DNA of 64,000 nt from Dehalococcoidia bacterium (lineage in GTDB: Bacteria; Chloroflexota; Dehalococcoidia; CAUJGQ01): contig DATGEL010000017.1 of the NCBI GenBank assembly GCA_035310145.1, positions 29,449-93,448 of the forward strand, read 5' to 3'. Every line of letters begins with the position of its first letter. The stretch's first letter is position 1. Below, piece by piece: positions 1-7,517 of this stretch. The position numbers and the translations under genes are program-made. The notes beneath the pieces are model-generated. The model searched no databases, had not been told where the DNA came from, and was given only the letters and a program-made list of their open reading frames with translations.

Positions 1-793
1 CCCAGTGGCCGGCGTCCGCGATCTGCACGGAGCGGTACTGGTGGAAGGCGCTGGCCTTGCCGTCCGTCTCCGGGTCTTTGGCCCAGGACTTGTCGCCGCG
101 GATCAGCAGCACGGGGCAGCGGATCTGGTTCCACAGCTCGCGCGCGTCGTGCAGCGCGAACTCGTAGGGCGAGTGCATGCGCACGTAGTTGTCGAACTTC
201 CAGGTGTAGGACCCGTCCTCGTGGCGGCGCACGCCGTGCTCGGCCAGGTGTTGCGCCATGTCGGGCGTCAGGTGCGGGTTCGCCTCCTGCATGCGCTGCA
301 CGGCGTCTTGCAGCGCGCGGTAGGGGCGCGGCCGGCGCTGCTCGAAGTCGCGCACCTGCTCGATCCATTCCGCCATGCGCAGGTGCGCCGGCCGCGGCTC
401 GCGCACGCCCGGCCCCAGCCCTTCGACGGCGGCCACGCGCGTGACGTTGCTGGGAAAGGTGCCGGCGTACTGCAGCACGATCGCGCCGCCCAGCGAGTGA
501 CCGACCAGCGGCAGCGGCCCGCGGTCCAGGTGATCGACGAAGGCGGCGACGTCCGCCGTGAACTCCGGCAGGCTGTACATGCTGCCGAAGGCCCAGTCGC
601 TGTCGCCGTGGCCGCGCAGATCGACGGCGTAGACGGCGTATTCGGGGAGGAGCGCCGCGGCCACGAAGTCCCAGTTGCGCGCATGATCGCGGCCGCCGTG
701 CACCAGCAGCACCGGTAGCTTGGTCTCGTCGCCCCAGACGACGTAGTTGAGCCGCAGGCGCTGCGAGGTGTAGCTGCGCGCGATCGGTTCCAT
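1..793 (-). CDS. alpha/beta hydrolase, 3' end cut by window edge
   Basis: Reads leftward from ATG at 793 and leaves the window after 264 codons. The translation begins MEPIARSYTSQRLRLNYVVW and has the alpha/beta hydrolase order: oxyanion motif LLVHGGRDHARNWD near residue 35, nucleophile elbow VGHSLGGA (GxSxG), and a final Asp-Ala-Gly-His-Trp holding the expected catalytic His just before the edge. It is therefore nearly complete. Substrate cannot be told; the family includes esterases, C-C hydrolases and haloperoxidase-like enzymes. No strong Shine-Dalgarno (SD) lies before this ATG, so an upstream start is possible. The next gene on the same strand is a haloalkane-dehalogenase relative, but 400 bases separate them. 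Confidence 0.85.
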   Translation of the reverse strand, partial: MEPIARSYTSQRLRLNYVVWGDETKLPVLLVHGGRDHARNWDFVAAALLPEYAVYAVDLRGHGDSDWAFGSMYSLPEFTADVAAFVDHLDRGPLPLVGHSLGGAIVLQYAGTFPSNVTRVAAVEGLGPGVREPRPAHLRMAEWIEQVRDFEQRRPRPYRALQDAVQRMQEANPHLTPDMAQHLAEHGVRRHEDGSYTWKFDNYVRMHSPYEFALHDARELWNQIRCPVLLIRGDKSWAKDPETDGKASAFHQYRSVQIADAGHW

Positions 794-903
794 TGCCACA
801 GTGTGCGGGCGAGCGGCGCATGTGGCAAGCGCGGCGCTCTGGCGCGCCGCATCGCCCCGGCGAGGGTGCGGCTCGCGGGGCGATGGCGGTCTGTCCGTCG
901 CGC

Positions 904-1023
904 TTACAGCGGGCGGATGTGGATGGGCGCCGGCTCGAACGGCCCGTACGGGAAGGGGAAGGGATACGGGTACGGGAAGGGGAACGGATACGGGTACGGG
1001 AACGGGTACGGCAACGGGCGCAT
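904..1023 (-). CDS. 39-residue Pro/Tyr/Phe-repeat microprotein
   Basis: A 39-codon frame whose ATG at 1023 is preceded by GAGGAGG with a 5-base gap, one of the strongest ribosome sites in the window. After Met-Arg-Pro-Leu the product alternates proline with tyrosine or phenylalanine for about 22 residues, then ends GPFEPAPIHIRPL. The DNA is a run of imperfect hexamers such as TACGGG and AAGGGG, so the gene may have grown by slippage. It has no signal peptide or membrane segment. Function is unknown. A chance frame across a repeat is the alternative; the SD argues against it. Confidence 0.5.
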   Translation of the reverse strand: MRPLPYPFPYPYPFPFPYPYPFPFPYGPFEPAPIHIRPL

Positions 1024-1192
1024 GGTGGCCTCCTCATCATGCTGGGCCGGGAGAACGTCTCCCGCGTCTCCTTCAGCATGCCGGAGGTTGCACACGGCGT
1101 CTGCGAGGCAGCGTATCCGTCCGCGGCCGCGAAGCTGGCCGCGGGCGATATCCAGCATCACAGCCGGAATGTGAAGCGCCCCACACGGCGGC

Positions 1193-2080
1193 TCAGAGCG
1201 CTGCGTACCAGCGCGCGAGCGCCTCGCCGATGCCGTGCGGGTTGTCCTCCTGAAGGAAATGCAGGCCCGGCCCGAGATCGGCCGTCGTCAGGTTCTTGAG
1301 GCTCTGGCGGCACCACGCGACCAGCGGCGCGCCGAGCGTGACGCCGGGCGTGGCGTGGAGCAGCAGCTTCGGCAGCTCCGTTTGCTGCAGCCAGGCGTTG
1401 TAGGCGGCCACGGCGGCGGCCACGTCTGCCGGCTCGCCGGCGATCGGGATCTCGTTCGGCCAGCGCCAGAGCGGCGTGCGGCTGGCCGGATCGGTGAACG
1501 GCTGGCGGTAGCGGTTCATCTCCTCCTCGCTCAGCCCGCGCAGCACACCGCCGGGCAGCACCTGCTCCACGAACACGTTCTGGTTGACGCTCAGCTCCCA
1601 GCCGGCCTCCGGCGTGCGGAACGCCTGGAACAGGGTGCGGACCTCGTCCGGCAGCAGCTCCCAGCCCGGCAAGGGCATGAGGATCGCCTCCATGAAGGCG
1701 AGCGCCCGCACGTTCGCCACGTTGCGGCTGGCGTAGTGAAAGCCCAGGGCGCTGCCCCAGTCGTGCAGGACGAGGGTGAGGTTGCGCAGCCCCAGCGCCG
1801 CGATGAAGCCCTCGACGTAGCGCACGTGGTCGAAGAAGCGGTACTCGCTCCGCGGCTTCTCGGATTTGCCCATGCCGGCGAGGTCCAGCGCGAGGCAGCG
1901 GCCCTGCGCCGTGAGATGGGGGATGACATTGCGCCAGAGATAGCACGAGGTCGGGTTGCCGTGCAGGAAGAGGATTGGCTCCCCCGCGCCTTCGTCGATG
2001 TAATGCAGTTTGGTGCCCGCAACCTCGACGTAGTGCGACGCGTACGGAAAGGCCGGAGAGATCGCCGGTTCGGATGTCAT
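1193..2080 (-). CDS. dhaA: haloalkane dehalogenase (DhaA/LinB type)
   Basis: A 295-residue alpha/beta hydrolase of normal length for haloalkane dehalogenases, cytoplasmic enzymes that hydrolyse carbon-halogen bonds to give alcohol and halide. Expected catalytic features: HGNPTS with Asn42 (halide and oxyanion), LHDWGSALGF with nucleophile Asp107 and halide-binding Trp108, Glu131 in the acid position used by the DhaA/LinB subfamily, and His274 in GLHFLQEDNP. The stretches WRWPNEIPIAGEPA and TLFQAFRTPEAG also match that subfamily from memory. The start at 2080 is ATG. It stands alone, with no transporter or alcohol dehydrogenase beside it. Substrate range is not predictable, and some members turn over few halides. 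Confidence 0.88.
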   Translation of the reverse strand: MTSEPAISPAFPYASHYVEVAGTKLHYIDEGAGEPILFLHGNPTSCYLWRNVIPHLTAQGRCLALDLAGMGKSEKPRSEYRFFDHVRYVEGFIAALGLRNLTLVLHDWGSALGFHYASRNVANVRALAFMEAILMPLPGWELLPDEVRTLFQAFRTPEAGWELSVNQNVFVEQVLPGGVLRGLSEEEMNRYRQPFTDPASRTPLWRWPNEIPIAGEPADVAAAVAAYNAWLQQTELPKLLLHATPGVTLGAPLVAWCRQSLKNLTTADLGPGLHFLQEDNPHGIGEALARWYAAL

Positions 2081-2589
2081 GGCTCGGTGCCTCCTGCGGA
2101 GACGCGGTGCTGGTGACGCCCGGCAGCGCCGGCGCCACGGCGCCTCTACTCAGACGACGAACGAGCGGGCGGCAAATCGACAAGAATCGCGTCGGGATGG
2201 ACGAGGGCGCGCACGATCGCGCTCTCGCGCGTGCAGCGCGCCCCGCGCTGCCGGAGATCCACGCTCACATCAGCGCTCCCGGCCGTCGGCGCTTACGCGT
2301 CGTACAGGCGACACGGTTACGGCTCCTGGGCGGCTGCCCGCGCGATTCGAGGCCCGACGGCTAGCCGTCACCGAGCGCCGGCGTCGGCATCACTATGCTT
2401 CGCTGAGGGTTCATTCTGATCCATCCCTTTGTCTTCTTACATGCGGTGCGCCGACCTGCGGTCCGCTCCGTGGCTTGCAATCTGCTCACAAACGCGCGGA
2501 TGTGTTCTGCTGCCGCCGGTGGCGGCGCGTATACTCCATATGGTCTTTGGCTTCTGGCTTTGGGGATGTGGTGCGGGGAGGGGATAGCC
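2081..2589. other. 509-base gene-free stretch
   Basis: Lies between the divergent dehalogenase gene and the small secreted-protein gene. No frame here has a plausible start, composition or family motif. The only signal seen is a TATACT hexamer near its right end, listed separately. Confidence 0.5.
2530..2535 (+). promoter_or_regulatory. putative -10 element for the secreted protein at 2590
   Basis: TATACT in a GC-rich setting, about 55 bases before the ATG at 2590. No convincing -35 hexamer is found 16-18 bases upstream. The same hexamer recurs before several genes here (21398, 25561, 58475), which suggests it is this genome's common -10 form. Confidence 0.4.
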
Positions 2590-2970
2590 ATGGGGAAGAC
2601 CCTGTTGCGGACGGCACTGCTCGCTTCCAGCCTGCTCGTGGCGGTCTTTGTCGTCGGTGCATTCAGCAGCGGCACGGCGCACGCGCAAACCGGCGTCACC
2701 TGTGTGCAAAACCCGTTCACCGGCGTGGTCACCTGCTTCCAGACCGTCAATCCGTTCACGCCGGCGCAGACCCAGTCGCCGGTGCCCGGCTGCACCTTCG
2801 ACGCCTTCGGCGACCTGCTCTGCGCGAACGGCGCCTCGCCGTTTGCGCCGGCGCAGCCGCTTCTCGTCGCCCAGCAGCAGCCCGTGGTCTTCGTGCAGCA
2901 GCCGTTCTTCCCCTTCGTCTTGCCGCCCGGCTGCTTCTTCACGATCTTCGGCACGATCATCTGCATCTGA
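2590..2970 (+). CDS. small secreted protein with repeated Cys/Asn-Pro-Phe motifs
   Basis: A 126-residue protein. ATG at 2590 follows GGGGAGGGG at a suitable distance and begins MGKTLLRTALL, giving a signal peptide of about 30 residues with a likely cleavage after AHA. The mature part repeats a loose unit: Cys, NPFTGVVTC, VNPFTPAQ, Pro-Gly-Cys, DLLCANGASPFAPAQ, then Gln/Val/Phe-rich sequence and a C-terminal PPGCFF...GTIICI. Paired cysteines suggest disulphides outside the cell. It matches no family I recognise. It is probably monocistronic; the next gene runs the other way. Confidence 0.65.
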   Translation: MGKTLLRTALLASSLLVAVFVVGAFSSGTAHAQTGVTCVQNPFTGVVTCFQTVNPFTPAQTQSPVPGCTFDAFGDLLCANGASPFAPAQPLLVAQQQPVVFVQQPFFPFVLPPGCFFTIFGTIICI

Positions 2971-2991
2971 CGTGGCACGGCGCGGACGGCT

Positions 2992-3339
2992 TCAGACGGG
3001 CATCAGGCCGCCGCGCCGGCGATGGCAGGTGAGATAGGCGAAGGGGCCGCCCGCGCTGCGGATGGCCCGGCGCGCCCCCAGCGGCACCAGGCAGAGCTGC
3101 CCGGCGCCGAACGGCCGCGCTACGCCCTCGATCTCCAGCACGCCCTGGCCGGCGATGCCCAGCAGCAGCACGTCCAGCTCGGCGTTGACGTGCTCCGGCA
3201 CACCGCGTCCGGCATCGAAACGCACGAGATTGACGTTCAGGTCGCCGCTGCTCAGCGAGAAGGCGGGGCCGTCCGGCCCGCGATCCGCCGCCAGCCGCTC
3301 GGCCAGCGTCACGATCGCCGGAAGCTGCGGCGCCGTCAT
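2992..3339 (-). CDS. cupin-domain protein
   Basis: A 115-residue single-domain cupin. ATG at 3339 follows GGAGGAGG, so it is preferred over upstream frames. The pattern NLVRFDAGRGVPEHVNAELDVLLLG...GQGVLEIEG resembles cupin motif 1 with only part of the metal ligands (His50 and Glu54 region). FGAGQLCLVPLGARRAI is the second strand set, where the usual His is replaced by Arg. Metal binding is thus uncertain. It is convergent with the secreted protein gene and divergent from the Fe-S/NrfD gene. A sensor or isomerase role is possible; nothing nearby decides. Confidence 0.7.
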   Translation of the reverse strand: MTAPQLPAIVTLAERLAADRGPDGPAFSLSSGDLNVNLVRFDAGRGVPEHVNAELDVLLLGIAGQGVLEIEGVARPFGAGQLCLVPLGARRAIRSAGGPFAYLTCHRRRGGLMPV

Positions 3340-3455
3340 TACTGTGCCTCCTCCGGATAGACTCCATGGGCGCGGCGCAGACCATGCCCGCTGCCCCATA
3401 CCCTCTGCCCTGCCCCTTCGCGTATGCTCGGAAGCACCCCCCGCGGAGGCACGGC

Positions 3456-4994
3456 GTGCGCTACGGCTTCGTCATCGACCAGACCCGCTGCATCGGCTGC
3501 CACGCCTGCACGGTGGCCTGCAAGGCCGAGCATAACGTGCCCGTCGGCGTCTTCCGCACCTGGGTGCAGTACGTCGAGCGCGGGCGCTTTCCCGATACCT
3601 CGCGCCACTTCGCCGTGCTGCGCTGCAACCACTGCGACAACGCGCCCTGCACCACGATCTGCCCCACGCGGGCGCTCTACCGCCGCGCCGACGGCATCGT
3701 CGACTTCGACAACAGCCGTTGCATCGGCTGCAAAGCCTGCATGCAGGCCTGCCCCTACGACGCGATCTATCTCGATCCCAACACGCACACGGCGGCGAAG
3801 TGCAACTACTGCGCCCACCGCACCGAACGCGGGCTGGAGCCGGCCTGCGTGGTCGTCTGCCCGGTGAACGCGATCATCCCCGGCGACCTTGACGACCCGG
3901 AGAGCCGCATCGCGCAGATCGTGGGGCGGCAGAAAGTCGCCGTGCGCAAGCCGGAGCAGGGCACGCGGCCCAAGCTGTTCTACGTCGGCGTGGACGAGAT
4001 CGCGCTGCAGCCCGGCGCCCTGCGCGACGACGGCGCTTATCTCTGGGCCGAGCGCCCGGCCGCCGCGCCGATTCCCATCCAGCCCGCCCCGTCCGCCTAC
4101 GGCACGGCCGCGGGCGCCGTCGGCCGCAAGGTCTACGACGTGACACACGCCAAGCCCTGGGGCTGGAAGGTCGCGGCGTACCTCTGGACGAAGGGCGTGG
4201 GCGCGGGCGCGGCGCTGGTCGCCGCCTTCCTGCTCGCCTTCGGCTTGCTGCCGCGCTCCTGGCTGCTGGACGGCGCGGCGCCGGCGCTGGCCGTCGTCTT
4301 CACCGCGCTGACGGCCGGGCTGCTGGTCTGGGATCTGAAGCGGCCGGAGCGCTTCCTCTACCTGCTGCTCAAGCCCAATCCGGGTTCGTGGCTGGTGCGC
4401 GGCGCCTGGTGTCTGATCGCCTTCGGCGGTTTCGCCGGCCTCTGGTTCCTGCTGAACCTGGCCGGGGCGCGCGGCGCCCTGCCCGTCTTCTGGTGGCTGA
4501 GCGGGCTGAGCGCGATCGCGGCCGCGGGCTACACCGGCTTTCTCTTCGGGCAGGCAGAAGGGCGCGACCTCTGGCAGAGCACCCTCTTCCTGCCGCACCT
4601 GATCGCCGCCGCCGTCGCGGGCGGGGCGGCGCTGCTGATCATCGCCGCGTTGCTCGGTGGCGAGGGGCGCGAGACGCTGCTGCCGCTGGCGCGTGCGCTG
4701 GCGCTGGGCGCGCTGGCCACCGGCCTGTTGGCGCTGGCGGAGGCCGTGAGCCGTCATGCCACGGCCGATGCGGCCCGCGCCGCGCACGAGCTGGCCTTCG
4801 GCCGCTTCCGCCGCTGGTTCTGGCTCGGCGCCGTGCTCTGCGGCGCGGCCCTGCCGCTGCTGGCGGCGCTGCTCTACCTCTCGGCAGGCGCCGCGGGCGC
4901 GCTGCTGGCCATCGGGGCGCTGGCGGCGCTCGCCGGCCTCGCCGCCTTCGAGTGGGCCTGGGTGGAGGCCGGCCAGGTGGTGCCGCTGAGCTGA
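3456..4994 (+). CDS. fused 4Fe-4S ferredoxin / NrfD membrane subunit
   Basis: A 512-residue protein joining two subunits normally encoded apart in CISM oxidoreductases (polysulfide, nitrite or tetrathionate reductase type). GTG at 3456 follows GCGGAGG. Residues 1-200 are a PsrB/NrfC-like ferredoxin with four cysteine clusters: Cys12-15-18-22, then CNHCDNAPCTTIC, CIGCKACMQAC and CNYC...CVVVC. From about residue 240 come eight or so hydrophobic segments of the NrfD quinone-reactive anchor, with the family-like DLKRPERFLYLLLKPNPGSW. No molybdopterin catalytic subunit lies next to it, so the partner must be elsewhere or lost. The following KTSC gene is unrelated. Confidence 0.85.
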   Translation: MRYGFVIDQTRCIGCHACTVACKAEHNVPVGVFRTWVQYVERGRFPDTSRHFAVLRCNHCDNAPCTTICPTRALYRRADGIVDFDNSRCIGCKACMQACPYDAIYLDPNTHTAAKCNYCAHRTERGLEPACVVVCPVNAIIPGDLDDPESRIAQIVGRQKVAVRKPEQGTRPKLFYVGVDEIALQPGALRDDGAYLWAERPAAAPIPIQPAPSAYGTAAGAVGRKVYDVTHAKPWGWKVAAYLWTKGVGAGAALVAAFLLAFGLLPRSWLLDGAAPALAVVFTALTAGLLVWDLKRPERFLYLLLKPNPGSWLVRGAWCLIAFGGFAGLWFLLNLAGARGALPVFWWLSGLSAIAAAGYTGFLFGQAEGRDLWQSTLFLPHLIAAAVAGGAALLIIAALLGGEGRETLLPLARALALGALATGLLALAEAVSRHATADAARAAHELAFGRFRRWFWLGAVLCGAALPLLAALLYLSAGAAGALLAIGALAALAGLAAFEWAWVEAGQVVPLS

Positions 4995-5098
4995 CGCCGC
5001 GCCCTCGCCCGCACGGTGTATGCGCAGCCGCCCGCGGCAGCCGACACTGGAAGCGGGCGCCGCGCACCACGGCGCGGCAGCCGCACGGAGCGATCGGC

Positions 5099-5338
5099 AT
5101 GCGACGGCAACCAGTTACCTCAGAGAGTCTGAAATCGGTCGGTTTCCAGCCCGCCGGCGGCGTGCTCGAGGTCGAGTTCAACAACGGCCACGTTTACCGC
5201 TATCTGCGCGTGCCGCGGCGCGTCTATCAGGGATTGCTGCGGGCGCCGTCGCTCGGCGTCTACTTTAACGAGTGCATCAAGAGCGACTACACCTACACTC
5301 CCGTGCCCGCGCCGGCCTACGCCGGGCAGGAGGGCTGA
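5099..5338 (+). CDS. KTSC-domain small protein
   Basis: A 79-residue protein from ATG 5099, preceded by a GGAG eight bases upstream. The body VTSESLKSVGFQPAGGVLEVEFNNG, tyrosine-rich VYRYLRVPRRVYQGLLRAPS and FNECIKSDYTY match the KTSC domain, known alone in bacteria and appended to some lysyl-tRNA synthetases. Biochemical role is not established; RNA binding has been suggested for the family. It follows the Fe-S/NrfD gene by 100 bases. Confidence 0.75.
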   Translation: MRRQPVTSESLKSVGFQPAGGVLEVEFNNGHVYRYLRVPRRVYQGLLRAPSLGVYFNECIKSDYTYTPVPAPAYAGQEG

Positions 5339-5357
5339 GCGCCACGCCCGGCCGCCA

Positions 5358-5363
5358 TACAAT
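5358..5363 (+). promoter_or_regulatory. putative -10 with leaderless start
   Basis: TACAAT, six bases before ATG 5370. No SD separates them, so transcription could begin at or next to the start codon. Confidence 0.35.
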
Positions 5364-5369
5364 CGGCGC

Positions 5370-5732
5370 ATGAGTGAGCAACCGCCGCGACCACCGCTCT
5401 CCCAGGCAACGCTCGCGGAGGCGATCGCCGCCTTCGACGCGGGCAACCACGCCTGGGGCCGCTTCCGGCACTTCGTGCTGCCAACGGCGCCGGCGGCGCT
5501 GGCCGTCTCCACCGCGTCCGTGCGCGAGGCGCTGAGCGAGGCGGCGATCTGCGTGCCCGACACCCGGCCGGGCGAGCACCAGGCGCTGCTGGCCGCGCTG
5601 CGGCAGACGCGCGAGCGGCTGGACGCTTACGCCGCGGCGCTGCCCGCCGCGGTGCCGCGCACGGAGCTGGACCAGGCCGCCGAGGATTTTGGCGAAGCGA
5701 TCGCGCTGCTGGAGGGCCAGGGGGCGGCGTAG
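5370..5732 (+). CDS. hypothetical 120-residue helical protein
   Basis: Begins MSEQPPRPPLSQATLAEAI and is mostly alanine-rich amphipathic helix (residues 12-55 and 65-115), without cysteines, membrane segments or a recognisable motif. Codon use matches its neighbours. The start lacks an SD but sits just downstream of a TACAAT hexamer, suggesting a leaderless transcript. Its stop is followed within 25 bases by a palindromic repeat. Function unknown. Confidence 0.55.
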   Translation: MSEQPPRPPLSQATLAEAIAAFDAGNHAWGRFRHFVLPTAPAALAVSTASVREALSEAAICVPDTRPGEHQALLAALRQTRERLDAYAAALPAAVPRTELDQAAEDFGEAIALLEGQGAA

Positions 5733-5755
5733 CGCCGTGAGCCCTCATCCCCCAG

Positions 5756-5783
5756 CCCCTTCCCCCAATACTAGGGGAAGGGG
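5756..5783. repeat. dispersed palindrome (CCCTTCCCC type)
   Basis: Ten-base arms CCCCTTCCCC and GGGGAAGGGG around an 8-base spacer containing CTAG. Same family as copies at 5929, 31470 and 31630. It may act as a terminator after the 5370 gene, but there is no T-run. Confidence 0.7.
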
Positions 5784-5928
5784 AGATCATGGCGCGGGGG
5801 TCCGGGGCTGAAGGCGAAACGCTGCGGGCGCCGGTCAGGGTGCACCCCGCGTGTCCTTCGCGGCAGCAGCCTTGCCACACGGCGCTTGACTCACCCGACT
5901 CGGCTCCGGAACCCCCGCCGCAGGATCG

Positions 5929-5953
5929 CCCTTCCCCAGGATTGGGGGAAGGG
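5929..5953. repeat. dispersed palindrome (CCCTTCCCC type)
   Basis: Arms CCCTTCCCC and GGGGAAGGG with a 7-base loop, 50 bases before the J-domain gene. A second copy of the 5756 element; the region between the two copies holds no convincing gene. Confidence 0.7.
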
Positions 5954-6004
5954 ACGGGGATGAGGGCCGAAGCCTGTCGTACGATGGAGGCGAGGTGAGG
6001 CCGG

Positions 6005-6766
6005 GTGGAGAACCTGTACGCGATTCTGGGGGTCGAGACCTCGGCGTCGGCCGAGGAGATCCGGGCGGCCTACCGCTCACTGGCGCAGCGCTTTCACCCG
6101 GACCATAACCCGCATGACCTGGCGGCGGCGCAGCGCATGCAGGAGATCAACGAGGCGTTCGCGGTGCTGAACGCGCCGGAGCGGCGCCGCGCCTACGACG
6201 CGACGCTGGCGGCAGCGGCGCCCGCCAACGGCGCCACGCCCGCGCACGGCGCCGGCCGCGGGCAGCGGCCCTACTTCCGCGGCAACAACTGGGGGCTGCA
6301 CGAGGGCGCCGAGGCGCCGCCCGAGCACATCGTGCGCGCCGCGCCCGGCGCCTTCAACCTCGCCGTCATCAGCGTGGAGCGGCCGCCGGCGCGCATTGTC
6401 ACCCTGCACAGCGACGCGCCCTTTGCCGTGACGCTGCGCGCGACCTGCTCGCCCTGGCTGGAGGTGTCGCGGCCGGAGCTGGAGATGCCGCGGCGGGGCA
6501 GCGTCGATCTGACGATCGCGGTGACATCGGAAGCGGCGCGCGAGCTGCGCGGCTGGCGCGATGGCGGCGTCTCCTTCATCAGCGACGACCCGCGCGTCTA
6601 CGCCCCCGACGTGCGCGTGACGACGATCTTCATGGCGCAGGGCCCCGTGACGGCGGCGCAGGCCCGGCCGCAGGACGAGCTGGCCCGCGAGCGGCGCGAG
6701 GACGACCTGCGCGCGGCGAGCACGGAGGAGCCGCGCGGCTGGCTGCGGCGGCTGTTCGGCGGCTGA
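6005..6766 (+). CDS. J-domain (DnaJ-like) protein with a C-terminal beta domain
   Basis: A 253-residue protein from GTG 6005, with GAGG upstream. Residues 1-65 are a J domain: NLYAILGV start, helix II, the HPD tripeptide in RFHPDHNP that activates Hsp70 ATPase, and ERRRAYD. A Gly/Ala/Pro linker follows. Residues 110-215 form a beta-rich domain with FNLAVISVERPPARIVTLHS and SVDLTIAVTSEAARELRG, resembling immunoglobulin-like modules. There is no zinc-finger or G/F region, so this is a specialised type III J protein rather than DnaJ. No dnaK or grpE is nearby. Client unknown. Confidence 0.82.
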   Translation: MENLYAILGVETSASAEEIRAAYRSLAQRFHPDHNPHDLAAAQRMQEINEAFAVLNAPERRRAYDATLAAAAPANGATPAHGAGRGQRPYFRGNNWGLHEGAEAPPEHIVRAAPGAFNLAVISVERPPARIVTLHSDAPFAVTLRATCSPWLEVSRPELEMPRRGSVDLTIAVTSEAARELRGWRDGGVSFISDDPRVYAPDVRVTTIFMAQGPVTAAQARPQDELARERREDDLRAASTEEPRGWLRRLFGG

Positions 6767-6816
6767 GCGCGGCCTCATTCAAAGTCTCCGACGGTCGCGC
6801 TGCGCTCTGGCCCTGG

Positions 6817-6843
6817 CCCCCTCTCCAGGAACTGGAGAGGGGG
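6817..6843. repeat. dispersed palindrome (CCCCTCTCC type)
   Basis: Arms of 12 bases, CCCCCTCTCCAG and its complement, around a 3-4 base loop, between the convergent J-domain and SET genes. It could end transcription from either side. Confidence 0.7.
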
Positions 6844-6894
6844 GAAGCTGTAGATTGAGTTGTTTGGAGAGACCGAGGACCGCCCTCCTATTCT

Positions 6895-7311
6895 CTATTC
6901 CCTGTTCCCTGATCCGGGCAGCTTCGCCAGCAGGTAGGCGGAGAGATAGGAGCCGTAGCGGGCCTGAAGCTCGGGGCGGCGCCAGTCGCGGCCGCCGATC
7001 GTGCCGCGGCAGCTTGCTCTGCCGCAGCGGCAGGTCAACTCGCCGTCTTCGTCGTCGATCATGGCGTAGTCGCTTGTCAGCTCCTCGCCGGCCGCGATCG
7101 GGCGCATAGCGACGAAGAGCACGTTGCCGCGTACGCCGACGTTCGGCTCGCAGGAGTGGTTGAGGAAGAGCATCACGCGCTCGACCTCTTCGGGCAGAAG
7201 TGGCGCGAGAAAGGCGTCGTCCGCGATCTGGATGTAGGAGTCGCCGATCAGCGCGGCTTTGGCGTCGAGCGTGGCGCGGTCGATGATGTGCCCGCCCTTG
7301 ATCGCGACCAA
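6895..7311 (-). CDS. SET-domain protein, N-terminus unresolved
   Basis: SET methyltransferase core: NHSCEPN, GEELTSDYA and a post-SET CRCGRASCRG cluster. From TTG 7311 it has 138 residues. The same frame stays open upstream and encodes GRGLCAVAPIAAGE, the conserved first SET strand, plus SPKTAKGRRSGIE to about 7405, yet holds no ATG, GTG or TTG there before running into a palindromic repeat (7433-7457). An ATG at 7399 is in another frame. So the listed start is too short, and the real start is lost, non-canonical or hidden by a frameshift. The C-terminus (GSGNRE, stop) is made by a dispersed purine-rich repeat. Such small SET proteins may methylate lysines on protein; substrate unknown. Confidence 0.7.
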   Translation of the reverse strand: MVAIKGGHIIDRATLDAKAALIGDSYIQIADDAFLAPLLPEEVERVMLFLNHSCEPNVGVRGNVLFVAMRPIAAGEELTSDYAMIDDEDGELTCRCGRASCRGTIGGRDWRRPELQARYGSYLSAYLLAKLPGSGNRE

Positions 7312-7432
7312 CTCGCCCGCGGCGATCGGCGCGACGGCGCACAGCCCGCGGCCTTCGATGCCGCTGCGCCGGCCCTTCGCCGTCTTCGGCGATGTCCATG
7401 ATGAGGCAAGCGGCGTGGTCTCACCCCCTGGC

Positions 7433-7457
7433 CCCCTCTCCGGGAACTGGAGAGGGG
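7433..7457. repeat. dispersed palindrome (CCCCTCTCC type)
   Basis: Nine-base arms CCCCTCTCC and GGAGAGGGG with a 7-base loop, directly at the 5' side of the SET gene, where it appears to interrupt the expected start region. Confidence 0.7.
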
Positions 7458-7517
7458 TAGGCAGGAAGTAGTTCGTTTGAAGAGGAATCGCTCCTTCTAA
7501 TCCCTGTTCCCTACTTC

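Noticed and set aside
793..1299. Plus-strand Gly/Lys/Tyr-repeat frames opposite the microprotein
   Set aside because: They lack an SD and extend through the dehalogenase gene; the minus-strand frame has GAGGAGG and a compact stop.
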